The notes under the pieces: generated by a model
Seen by the model: the letters and a program-made list of their open reading frames with translations, nothing else
The model's database searches: none
What the model was told of the DNA's origin: nothing
DNA from: Candidatus Margulisiibacteriota bacterium
Lineage (GTDB): Bacteria; Margulisbacteria; Termititenacia; Termititenacales; Termititenacaceae
Length of the DNA: 43,794 nt
NCBI GenBank assembly: GCA_031274525.1
Contig: JAISQA010000065.1
Location: forward strand, 1-43,794
Direction: 5' to 3'
Program-made: the position numbers and the translations under genes
Shown here: piece by piece, positions 10,029 to 18,761 of the stretch
Numbering within the stretch: position 1 is the stretch's first letter
How the letters are laid out: every line of letters begins with the position of its first letter

Positions 10029-10119
10029 TTTCGATAACCTCCTGTGGCGTTCTAAATTCCTTATCAAAATACCCGCCAATAACTGAGTTCTCGATATAAA
10101 TTTTGACCATTTTTATCAT
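10018..10119 (-). pseudogene. Internally deleted PIN-domain (VapC-like) toxin, 33 aa
   Basis: MIKMVKIYIENSVIGGYFDKEF (PIN N-terminus) joined in frame to RTPQEVIENED-stop (typical C-terminus); not in the supplied ORF track. Confidence 0.65.
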
Positions 10120-10194
10120 GAAATAATTATATCATTAAAAGAGGCGCGCGCTGGACTGCATATTTTCCTACCGGGCACGCGCCAACCCGGAATG

Positions 10195-11121
10195 TCACAC
10201 TATCTTCTCAATAAATATCACCGTGCAGAACGCCGGGCGATTGTCGGGATTATCCACGCCAGAATCATCAATAATGCCTTTCGGTATCATTGTGAAATTA
10301 AGCCCAGATGCCCCCTCATATCCGCCCAATCCCGTTGCAGCTCCATCATAATCATCCGTCAAAGTAAATACCCCGGTAGCGGAACCTCTTTTAAATCCTT
10401 CCCAACCCCCGTGCTTAGTGTTGACACTGCCACTCTCCTCTGCACCGGTAAAAGTGTGGCAGTGTTTCAGCAGCTGCGCCGTGTCCGTCCCGCCCGTCTG
10501 CCTGGCCACGCTGCCGCCGCGGATAAATTTATCCGTCAGATTTATCGTCCCGTCCTGACCGTTGCAGATGTGCCAGCCGGTGATACCGCCCGTTCTGTCC
10601 CAGAGCTGGCTGTCATACATCAAGATAGTACCTTTCGGAAAAAAACTCAAAGCGCTCACCTCGCTGGCATTAGCCTTGGCAACCAGCGCCGCGGCCACCG
10701 CTTTTTCGGTAGGAACGGCCGTATCCAGCGCGGAAGCCGCGGCCCGCACACTGGTCACTCTGTCCAAGGTATTCAGCGTCCCCGCTATCCCGGAATAAGC
10801 CACAATATTATTGGCCGTGCCGCTGGCGATTTTTTCCTGTTTGGCGGCCAGACTATCATAAACCACTTTGGCTGACGGGTACTGAGTGCCGGTGGATGTG
10901 CTGGAGAGAGTGGTCACTTTGTTGCTGGCATTTTCTTTCAAGGTCAGATTATCGTAGACCGCTTTGGCCGAGGGATACTGGGTGTCGGTGGAGCTGGCGC
11001 TGAGCGCCGTCACTTTATACGCCACTTTCTCCATTTTGTTCAAAGCGCCGGTCACATCCGCCGCCCGCATCTGGCCGCCGGTAGCAATGCCCGGATAAGT
11101 CCCTGTGTAATCGTTAGCCAT
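10195..11121 (-). CDS. Phage tail-fibre / tail-collar-like protein
   Basis: Repeated VT(A/T)LS(A/S)(S/T)STxTQYPSAKxVYD module, FPKGTILMYDSQLW...GWHICNGQDGTINLTDKFIRGG collar-like segment; start set to MANDY with RBS aaaggggg. Confidence 0.75.
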   Translation of the reverse strand: MANDYTGTYPGIATGGQMRAADVTGALNKMEKVAYKVTALSASSTDTQYPSAKAVYDNLTLKENASNKVTTLSSTSTGTQYPSAKVVYDSLAAKQEKIASGTANNIVAYSGIAGTLNTLDRVTSVRAAASALDTAVPTEKAVAAALVAKANASEVSALSFFPKGTILMYDSQLWDRTGGITGWHICNGQDGTINLTDKFIRGGSVARQTGGTDTAQLLKHCHTFTGAEESGSVNTKHGGWEGFKRGSATGVFTLTDDYDGAATGLGGYEGASGLNFTMIPKGIIDDSGVDNPDNRPAFCTVIFIEKIV

Positions 11122-11141
11122 AAATACCCCCTTTACTCTCT

Positions 11142-11185
11142 CTAAGGAATAACTACCCATATATTTATAGGTAATTATTCCTTAG
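11142..11185. promoter_or_regulatory. 16-bp inverted repeat (15/16) between divergent tail-fibre-like gene and XRE regulator; possible operator
   Basis: ctaaggaataactacc-catatatttata-ggtaattattccttag. Confidence 0.55.
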
Positions 11186-11244
11186 ACAGCCATTTTAACA
11201 GAGCTTAAAATTTTGTCAAATATCCCCAGAAAAGGATTGGTATA

Positions 11245-11637
11245 ATGCCCCAAGAAATTACAACGGAAAAATTAAAGAAAATTCTCGGCAAAAAGCTGTC
11301 TCTCCTGCGTGAAAAAAGCGGAGAAACCATAGAAGAAACGGCTTTTGATCTGGGGCTGGACGCCAGCGACTATTTTAAGTTTTTGAAAGGTAAACGGCTG
11401 CCCCATTTGCTGACGCTGATGCGCATCAGCCAGAAATACGGCGTCGGTCTGGACTGGTGGTTTAGCGAGCTGGCCGCGGCGCCCCCAAATGCAGTACAAA
11501 GCCCAAACGGCCGGCTGGAACTGCGCATGGCCAGAATTGTCGGCGGGCTGGACGACCGCCTGCAAAGGGCCGCGCTATCCATACTCAAAACTTCGGTCAA
11601 AAATCTGGCAAGTGTGAGCCGGGCAGCTAAAAATTAA
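11245..11637 (+). CDS. XRE-family helix-turn-helix transcriptional regulator
   Basis: LGKKLSLLREKSGETIEETAFDLGLDASDYFKFLKGKRLPHLLTLMRISQKYGV. Confidence 0.8.
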   Translation: MPQEITTEKLKKILGKKLSLLREKSGETIEETAFDLGLDASDYFKFLKGKRLPHLLTLMRISQKYGVGLDWWFSELAAAPPNAVQSPNGRLELRMARIVGGLDDRLQRAALSILKTSVKNLASVSRAAKN

Positions 11638-11666
11638 CCTGTTTTCTCTGCGGCGCTAGAGCCGCC

Positions 11667-12131
11667 TCAAAAAACTAACGCCATCTGCACATCGCCGCGT
11701 TTATAATGCGGACTGGCGCCGGGAATAGTTTTAAAGCCCAGCTTCTGGTACAGACGGACTGCCGACCGCAAAGCGGAATTGGTGGTCAGATAAACACCGC
11801 GCGCGTCCAGCTCCCTGGCTTTACGCAAGGCCGCCCGGCCGAGCAGATAACCCACTCCCTGCCCCTGCGCCCGGGGCGCGACCGCCATTTTAGCCAGCTC
11901 ATAATCATACGGGCTGCCGGACAGTTTAATTAAAGCGCAAACACCGACCGGCGCGCCATCTAATATGGCCACCAGTATTTTTCCGCCTTTAGCCAGAATG
12001 TGGCCCTGCGGATCATTCAGGGCCGGATAGTCTTCCGGCTCCAGCTCAAAATACGCGGCTATCCATTCCTCATTGAGCGCTTTGAAGGCCGGCTGATATT
12101 CAGTCTGGAAATCCACTATTTCGACAGTCAT
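11667..12131 (-). CDS. GNAT family N-acetyltransferase
   Basis: MAVAPRAQGQGVGYLLGRAAL acetyl-CoA-binding motif, LYQKLGFKTIP; start at MTVEIVDF. Confidence 0.85.
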   Translation of the reverse strand: MTVEIVDFQTEYQPAFKALNEEWIAAYFELEPEDYPALNDPQGHILAKGGKILVAILDGAPVGVCALIKLSGSPYDYELAKMAVAPRAQGQGVGYLLGRAALRKARELDARGVYLTTNSALRSAVRLYQKLGFKTIPGASPHYKRGDVQMALVF

Positions 12132-12163
12132 AAATTTAATTATATCTTTTTTATTGGGAGTGT

Positions 12164-12183
12164 AAATAAAACTGTGTAAACGG
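12164..12183. repeat. 20-bp dispersed repeat AAATAAAACTGTGTAAACGG (copy 1)
   Basis: Identical 20-mer at 43213-43232; resembles an IS-element terminus. Confidence 0.7.
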
Positions 12184-12359
12184 ACAAATGGGCTCTTGTT
12201 CCTGCGCCATAAAAGCTCTGGCTGCAACAATTTATTTCTTATTTGTTCGCTCTGTGACCGAGGCTGTAATTCTTTAATAGCCGACGACCGATAGCGGCCT
12301 CATGCGCGGAGAAAGTGTTAGCAGTTAACAAGACTGCTGACCCGCAGGCAAAATATTAA

Positions 12360-13211
12360 CTATAGCCTTTCTATCTCCGCCGCGGATAGACCGGTATATT
12401 CGCTGATCTGGGTTACGGGCATGCCGGCTTTCTTCATTTTCCGTGCGCTGGTCTGGAAACCCTTTTCCAGACCCTTTTGCTCGCCTTCCTGTCTGGCATC
12501 AAAAAGCCGGCTGTTCCAGTCACTCAGGCCCATCTCCCGCATCTGATAAGCACGCAACGCCTCATCATCAGCGGACACATAGGTTATCCTTTTCTGCGCT
12601 GCCTGTATCGCTTTATCCATATTTATTATCTCCTCTAAAGTTTTTTCCGGCGTGCTCTTATCAAAAAACGCCAGCCACCTCTGCAAAGGGTCGCCCTCTA
12701 TATCTTTCTTAATTATACTCCGCCATTTTACCATGTCCACAAAATGGATCTCTAACGCATCTGTCAAAAAACACTTCTTATGCGTGTCCTCCCGTATATG
12801 AAAAATACTGTGAAAATCTACTTCCGGTATAAACTCAAAATCTACGATATTGATAGCGATGACTTTGGGCAACGCTGTATACACCTGACCGGCTTTTATC
12901 CCCCGGACATATTCCCTGCTCCAGTAGAATAAACTGCGTCTGGCCATGTCTTTAAATCTATAGACCTGCACTTCGATGTTTATTTTACTGCGGTCACTGG
13001 TCACAGCACGAATATCCAGTATGCTGGTCTTATCTCCGATAATTTCCGGCGTCAGGGTCTTGTTCTCCAGTATTTCTACAGCTGTTAATTTATCCTGTTC
13101 TGTCCTTTTCAGCACAGCGTTCAGGAAAGATAACAGCTGTGTTTCATCTCCTTTCTCTCCCATATATTTCATGAACAAAAAATCATTTAACGGGTTCAGT
13201 CTTTCTGCCAT
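12360..13211 (-). CDS. PD-(D/E)XK nuclease family putative transposase (Rpn/COG5464-like), copy 1
   Basis: NPLNDFLFMKYMG, SILDIRAVTSDRSKINIEVQVYRF nuclease core, C-terminal EG-rich segment. Confidence 0.88.
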   Translation of the reverse strand: MAERLNPLNDFLFMKYMGEKGDETQLLSFLNAVLKRTEQDKLTAVEILENKTLTPEIIGDKTSILDIRAVTSDRSKINIEVQVYRFKDMARRSLFYWSREYVRGIKAGQVYTALPKVIAINIVDFEFIPEVDFHSIFHIREDTHKKCFLTDALEIHFVDMVKWRSIIKKDIEGDPLQRWLAFFDKSTPEKTLEEIINMDKAIQAAQKRITYVSADDEALRAYQMREMGLSDWNSRLFDARQEGEQKGLEKGFQTSARKMKKAGMPVTQISEYTGLSAAEIERL

Positions 13212-13412
13212 ATATTTTACCTGCCTTTCTTAAAATGTTGTGTCATCCACACAACCTGGAAACAGCAGAATTTATGCCAACTGGCATTTTTTTGGTTTTT
13301 TTACTTCTGAGAGAAAGGGACAGGTAAAATGTCCGGGGGCGAACCGCCCAAGGAGTCCCGCAAGCCAACAGGGCTGCGAGGCGGTGGCAAGGAATTGGAA
13401 TACGCTTCTTAC

Positions 13413-14012
13413 TTACACAATATCTGGATTTTTAATTTTGTTCAGCAGGTTTTGCAAAGCTCGCTGTCTGTGGCTGCACTGATTTTTTTCCGCGGGCGTG
13501 AGTTCGGCAAATGTTTTTTTGAGCGGCGGATAGTAAAAAACCGGATCGTAGCCAAAACCGTTATTCCCGCGCATTTCTTCCAGAATGTAGCCCGCGCAAG
13601 TACCTTCCGCCGTATACAGGATTTTTCGTTCTGGACTGGCGACTACCAGCACGGTCATAAATCTGGCCGCGCGTTTTTCCGGCGGGACATTTTTTAATTC
13701 GCGCAGTAATCTGGCACAAAGCGCCCCGGAACCGGCGTCCGCCCCGGCATAGCGCGCGGAATACACGCCCGGCGCGCCGTTCAAGGCCTCCACCATCAGG
13801 CCGGAATCATCGGCCAGCGCTATTTCTCCGCTATGTCCGGCTGTTTCCAGCGCCTTCTTGGTCGCGTTGCCCAAAAAAGTAGTCTGATCTTCCGTCACTT
13901 CCGGCACGGCATAACCGTCCAGAGCGACGAGCTCCAGCTCCGGCAGCTGTCCCAGTATAGCCTGTATTTCCCGTACTTTATGCGCGTTGCGGGAAGCAAT
14001 GAGCAGTCTCAT
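13413..14012 (-). CDS. rdgB: XTP/dITP diphosphatase (HAM1/RdgB)
   Basis: LLIASRNAHKVREI, ALADDSGLMVEALNGAPGVYSARYAG, GNNGFGYDPVF. Confidence 0.95.
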   Translation of the reverse strand: MRLLIASRNAHKVREIQAILGQLPELELVALDGYAVPEVTEDQTTFLGNATKKALETAGHSGEIALADDSGLMVEALNGAPGVYSARYAGADAGSGALCARLLRELKNVPPEKRAARFMTVLVVASPERKILYTAEGTCAGYILEEMRGNNGFGYDPVFYYPPLKKTFAELTPAEKNQCSHRQRALQNLLNKIKNPDIV

Positions 14013-15286
14013 TGCAGCCGGGCCAGAGCTTTTTGGCCGATGTCTTTACGCTTGTGCAGGCCGGGAAAAGAGATCAACTCCGCGGCTTTGTAGGCGTTCT
14101 TGATCGCCGTCCTGATATCCGCGCCCAGCGCCGTCACGCCCAGCACGCGGCCACCGGCAGTGACCAGTTTGCCGTCCTGCCGGGCCGTGCCGGCCTGAAA
14201 CACATAAGTCTCCGGCAAAGCGGCGGCATTTTCTACGCCGGCAATTTCCCGGCCTTTTTCGTATGTGCCCGGATAACCGTCCGCGGCCAGCACCACGCAG
14301 ACCGCCGCGGCAGACGTCCAGTCGATCTTCTGCGTGTCTAATTTCCCGGCCAGACAGGCCTCAAAAATATCAATAATATCCGTCTGCAAACGCGGCAGTA
14401 CGGCCTGCGTCTCCGGGTCGCCAAAGCGGCAGTTAAATTCAACAACCCGCGGGCCATCCGCCGTAAGCATCAGACCGGCGTACAGGATACCCCTGTACGG
14501 CGTGCCCTCTCTGGCCAGACCATCCAGCAGCGGCTGAAAAACCGTCTCCCGTACCTGCCGCAAAACCTCGTCTGTCACGACCGGAGCGGGCGAATAGGCG
14601 CCCATCCCGCCGGTGTTCGGGCCTTTGTCACCGTCGTACACGGCCTTGTGATCCTGCGCCGGGGCCAGCGGCACAAAATGCGCCCCATCGCAAAAAGCCA
14701 GAATAGAAGCCTCTTCGCCGGCCAGAAATTCCTCGATGATAATGCGCGCGCCGGCCGCGCCGAAGATCTTGTCCTTGAGTGCGGCGTTAATCGCGCGTTT
14801 GGCCTCGACCAGAGAAGCAGCCACGGTCACGCCCTTACCGGCGGCCAGGCCATCGGCCTTGATAACCACCGGAAAGCGGGACATATAGACATGTTCTAGC
14901 GCTTTCTGCGCGTCATCAAAAACTTCATATTTAGCCGTGGGGATTTTGTATTTGTGCATTATTTTCTTGGCAAATTGTTTGCTGCCTTCCAGCTGCGCGG
15001 CCGCGCGGGAAGGGCCGAATATTTTTAAACCGGCCGCCTCGAATTCGTCGACAAGGCCGAGGGTCAGCGGCGTTTCCGGCCCGACCACGGTTAGATCAAT
15101 CCGCTGCTTCAGGGCAAAGTCTTTCAGCCCGGCGCTATCTTCCGCGGCAATAGCGATATTTTCACCCAGCAGCGCGGTGCCGGGATTGCCGGGCGCGCAG
15201 TAAAGTTTTGTAACCCGGGACGATTGGACAATTTTCCAGGCCAGCGCATGTTCGCGGCCGCCGGAACCGATCAGCAGGATTTTCAT
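14009..15286 (-). CDS. purD: Phosphoribosylamine-glycine ligase
   Basis: MKILLIGSGGREHALAWK, GPNTGGMGAYSPAP, VVEFNCRFGDPETQAVL. Confidence 0.96.
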   Translation of the reverse strand: MKILLIGSGGREHALAWKIVQSSRVTKLYCAPGNPGTALLGENIAIAAEDSAGLKDFALKQRIDLTVVGPETPLTLGLVDEFEAAGLKIFGPSRAAAQLEGSKQFAKKIMHKYKIPTAKYEVFDDAQKALEHVYMSRFPVVIKADGLAAGKGVTVAASLVEAKRAINAALKDKIFGAAGARIIIEEFLAGEEASILAFCDGAHFVPLAPAQDHKAVYDGDKGPNTGGMGAYSPAPVVTDEVLRQVRETVFQPLLDGLAREGTPYRGILYAGLMLTADGPRVVEFNCRFGDPETQAVLPRLQTDIIDIFEACLAGKLDTQKIDWTSAAAVCVVLAADGYPGTYEKGREIAGVENAAALPETYVFQAGTARQDGKLVTAGGRVLGVTALGADIRTAIKNAYKAAELISFPGLHKRKDIGQKALARLQ

Positions 15287-15317
15287 AAATGTCTCCTTTG
15301 TTTAGCCCTGCCGCAGC

Positions 15318-16094
15318 TCACACGAGCACTTTGGTCGGGCATTTTTCGACGCAGACGCCGCAGTTGGTGCATTTCTTCGGGTCAACCACGGCCAGATTTT
15401 CCTGCAGGGCGATCGCCTGATACGGGCAGGCTTTGACGCAGAGCCCGCAGGCAATGCAGGCGGCGGAGCAAACCGACCGCGCCGCTTTACCGGCGTCATG
15501 ATTACTGCAGGCCGCCAGCCGCAGCGCACGCCGCGGCGCACGCCGGATCACGGCCCTGGGGCAGGTTTTCAGACAGACCCCGCAGTCCAGACATTTGTCC
15601 GCGTCAATGACCGGCAGCCCTTCCTCGCCCAGCGTGATCGCGCCGAAAGCACAGGCCCGCACGCAGTCGCCAAAACCCAGACAGGCCCAGCGGCATTTTT
15701 TGTGGCCGCCCTGCACCAGCGCCGCCGCTGCGCAGGTTTCCCGGCCGGAATAGGCATAAGCGTCCAGCGCCCGCACACCGCCGCGGCAAAAAATAACAGC
15801 CGCGTGTTTTTCTTCCGCCGCCGGAGCGATCTGGCCCAGAATTTCCGCGATCTTTTGCCGCACAGCCTGACCGCCGGGGCGGCAGAGATCCAGCGCCGCC
15901 GTCCCGGCCGCCAGATTTTCCGCATAGCCGGAGCAGCCGGGACTGCCGCAGGCGCCGCAGTTATAGCCGGGCAGTATCTCCAGCAACCGGCCCGTCAGAG
16001 GATTATCCGGCACCGCCAGCCACAGCGCGGCATAAGCCAGCAAAGCGCCCAGCCCCGCGCCCAGCCCCACCAGCGCCCAAAAGCCGGCGGTCAT
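15318..16094 (-). CDS. rnfB: Rnf electron transport complex subunit B (polyferredoxin)
   Basis: PGYNCGACGSPGCSGYAENLA plus several Cx2Cx2Cx3C clusters. Confidence 0.92.
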   Translation of the reverse strand: MTAGFWALVGLGAGLGALLAYAALWLAVPDNPLTGRLLEILPGYNCGACGSPGCSGYAENLAAGTAALDLCRPGGQAVRQKIAEILGQIAPAAEEKHAAVIFCRGGVRALDAYAYSGRETCAAAALVQGGHKKCRWACLGFGDCVRACAFGAITLGEEGLPVIDADKCLDCGVCLKTCPRAVIRRAPRRALRLAACSNHDAGKAARSVCSAACIACGLCVKACPYQAIALQENLAVVDPKKCTNCGVCVEKCPTKVLV

Positions 16095-16669
16095 ATTTTA
16101 AGACCCGCAAAACCCAGAAAAGCGATGGACATCAAAGCCGCGGCAATGAAAGTGATCGGCACGCCGCGAAAAGCCGCTGGCACCGGAGCCTGTTCCAGAC
16201 GCTCGCGGATACCGGCCATGACCAGCAGAGCCAGAGCAAACCCCAGACCCGCGCCGAGGCCATGCGCCACCGCTTCCAGCAGAGGATAATTTTCCTGCAC
16301 ATTGATCAGCGCCGCGCCCAGCACCACGCAATTGGTCGTGATCAGCGGCAAATACACCCCCAGCATTTTTTGCAGGGCCGGGGAGAATTTGCGCAAAAGC
16401 ATTTCCAGCAGCTGCACCAGCGCGGCAATGACCAGAATGAAGAAAACTGTCTGCAAATATTCAATATGCAGCGGCACCAGAATATAATTCTGGATCAGCC
16501 AGGTCACCAGTGCGGAAAGCGTCAGGACAAAAATAACCGCGCCGCCCATCCCGGCGGCGGACTCCAGCTGGCGGGAAACACCCACAAAAGGGCAAATGCC
16601 CAAAAAGCGTGTCAGGACAAAATTGTTGACCAGAGCCGCAGAGACAAGAATAGCCAATAAAGCAGTCAT
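16091..16669 (-). CDS. rnfA: Rnf electron transport complex subunit A
   Basis: NNFVLTRFLGICPFVGVS, LPLITTNCVVLGAALIN. Confidence 0.93.
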   Translation of the reverse strand: MTALLAILVSAALVNNFVLTRFLGICPFVGVSRQLESAAGMGGAVIFVLTLSALVTWLIQNYILVPLHIEYLQTVFFILVIAALVQLLEMLLRKFSPALQKMLGVYLPLITTNCVVLGAALINVQENYPLLEAVAHGLGAGLGFALALLVMAGIRERLEQAPVPAAFRGVPITFIAAALMSIAFLGFAGLKI

Positions 16670-16742
16670 TGGCAAAAATTTTAGGAGATACGGCTGTTTT
16701 TTGCAATATAAATATATTATAATGCCTCACTTGGGGGACGGT

Positions 16743-16931
16743 ATGCAGCAAAACAGCAAGGGCAAACGGTCGCATAAAGTCAAAACGGCCAGCGGCAAGA
16801 CCCACAATTTTACCGCGCGGCATGTCAGTCTCAACAAACTGGCGGCGCACAAAATCGACTTTAAACGTTTGCAGTCAGATCTGGAAAAAGAAAAATCTCT
16901 GCTGGACGCCAGCGACATACCGATAAGATAA
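16743..16931 (+). CDS. Small basic hypothetical protein (62 aa)
   Basis: ATG with RBS tgggggacgg, ends directly before the kinase-like ORF. Confidence 0.5.
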   Translation: MQQNSKGKRSHKVKTASGKTHNFTARHVSLNKLAAHKIDFKRLQSDLEKEKSLLDASDIPIR

Positions 16932-18761
16932 ATGAGCGGCTTCATTCTCAAGGGCAAATATGCCCTGCACAAAAAAATTAAACAGGATCGGATCGGCTGG
17001 CTCTGGTCGGCCTCCCTGCGCACGACCGGCGCAGCCATCTCCGTGCGGGAATACCGGCCGAACTTCTGCCATCCGTCCATTGTCCAAAAAATCCAGGACG
17101 CTGTGCTGCAGACCGCGGAATTGAAGCACCCCAACATAGTGCGCATAATCGACAGCGTCTTTACGCCGGACAAACGATTTTTTATCGTCTACGACACCCC
17201 GTATCAGGGCTCGCTGACCGAGGTGCTGCAGCGGATCAAAAAATTCCCCCTGTACGACAGCCAAAAAATAATTCTGGAGATCGCCCGCGCGCTGGAGCAC
17301 GCGCATCAGCGCCGTTGCCTGCATGGCGCGCTAAATCCGGAAAATATTGATATTCTGGCCAACGGCGAGATCAAACTCCGCAATTTTTATATCGATCAGC
17401 TGTTGAATTCTTTTCTGCTGGCCAAGGGGCAAAATCTGCTCAATACCGCCTATCTGGCCCCGGAGCAAATCCGCGGCGAACCGCTGAGCAAAGCCACGGA
17501 TGTGCTGGCGCTGGGCGCTTTGTTTTACCTGCTGCTTTCCGGCCGGCCGCCGTATCCGGTCATTACCAGTCTGCCGCAGATACTCAAAAATTACCTGCGC
17601 GCACCGGAAAAGCTGACCATTATCCTGCCGGATATTCCGCTCTATATCGAGGACATTATCGGCAAGGCGCTGCAGCAACGCGCGCGGCACCGCCAGCAGT
17701 CCATCGCGGAATTTGTCGGCGACCTGCGCCAAAAAAAAGTGACTATTGCCGTCGAGGAGTTGAAACGGCGCGACGCTGCCGGCCCGCCGCCCGGCCGGAA
17801 CAAAAGCGGAGCGGAGCGGCCCGCGACGCCGGCTGCCAGTCCGCCGGTGTATGCTAATCCGCCGGATAATGATAATATCTGGCAGACCAGAGTAAAAAAT
17901 CTCGCCGGGAGACATGCCTTAGCCATGCCAAAAGAAGAAACACCAGCTCAGCCGCCGGAACCTCCGGAAAGTTTTTTGGAAAAAGACAGCGTGCATAAAC
18001 TGCTTGTTTTTGCTTTGCTCGGCGTTTTCGCCGGCCTGCTGGCGCTGTTTATAAACGCGCTGTTTTTTAACAGCTTTAATTCCGCGCCCCGGATCGAAAT
18101 ACCGGATGTACTGCGTCTGCCGCGCGACACAGCCGTGCTGATTTTAGAAAATCAGGGGCTGCGCGTGCAGTTCGGCGGTTATGTGGACAATCCAGACATC
18201 ACGCCGAATTATATTGTAGAGACCAAGCCGGCCGCCGGCCGCATTGTCAAAAAAGGACGCATTGTCGTGGTCTACGCCGGCCAGCAGACCGAAGGCCTGT
18301 CCGCGCCCAATCTGATCGAGCACACGCTGCAAAGCGCCGGGCCGCTGGCCGCCGACCGCGGTCTGACTATCAATGTCGTCGAGCAGGTTTACAGCAATAA
18401 ATACATCCGCCACCAGATCATCAGCCAGTCGCCGCTGGCCGGCGAGACGGTCAAACGCGGCGACAAAATAAATGTGACGGTCAGCGACGGCTATCCGGTG
18501 CGGCTGTCCGTCAAAGAAAAAACAGCCGACCAGATCACCGTGACGCTCTTTATGCAGAACGAACCGGACTGGGAGCCGCAGAATGTCGTGGTCTATCTGC
18601 AGGACAGAAAGAACCGCCGGAAATACGCCGAGAAATTTTTGCAGCCGGGCGATAAAGACCGGCTGGAAATCAGCGCTGATGCCAGCAGCGTCATCGAAGT
18701 GTATTACTTTAACGATCTGGCTTTCAAAGCCGAGCTGAAATATCTAAACGAGCCGGAATGA
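16932..18761 (+). CDS. PASTA-domain Ser/Thr kinase-like membrane protein, predicted pseudokinase
   Basis: Kinase fold (HPNIVRIID, LAPEQIRG, DVLALGALFYLLLSGRPPYP), TM segment, two PASTA-like repeats; catalytic motifs degenerate. Confidence 0.88.
   Translation: MSGFILKGKYALHKKIKQDRIGWLWSASLRTTGAAISVREYRPNFCHPSIVQKIQDAVLQTAELKHPNIVRIIDSVFTPDKRFFIVYDTPYQGSLTEVLQRIKKFPLYDSQKIILEIARALEHAHQRRCLHGALNPENIDILANGEIKLRNFYIDQLLNSFLLAKGQNLLNTAYLAPEQIRGEPLSKATDVLALGALFYLLLSGRPPYPVITSLPQILKNYLRAPEKLTIILPDIPLYIEDIIGKALQQRARHRQQSIAEFVGDLRQKKVTIAVEELKRRDAAGPPPGRNKSGAERPATPAASPPVYANPPDNDNIWQTRVKNLAGRHALAMPKEETPAQPPEPPESFLEKDSVHKLLVFALLGVFAGLLALFINALFFNSFNSAPRIEIPDVLRLPRDTAVLILENQGLRVQFGGYVDNPDITPNYIVETKPAAGRIVKKGRIVVVYAGQQTEGLSAPNLIEHTLQSAGPLAADRGLTINVVEQVYSNKYIRHQIISQSPLAGETVKRGDKINVTVSDGYPVRLSVKEKTADQITVTLFMQNEPDWEPQNVVVYLQDRKNRRKYAEKFLQPGDKDRLEISADASSVIEVYYFNDLAFKAELKYLNEPE

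Noticed and set aside
10195-11637. Integrated prophage
   Set aside because: Only a tail-fibre-like gene and an HTH regulator; no integrase, terminase, capsid, portal or lysis genes nearby.
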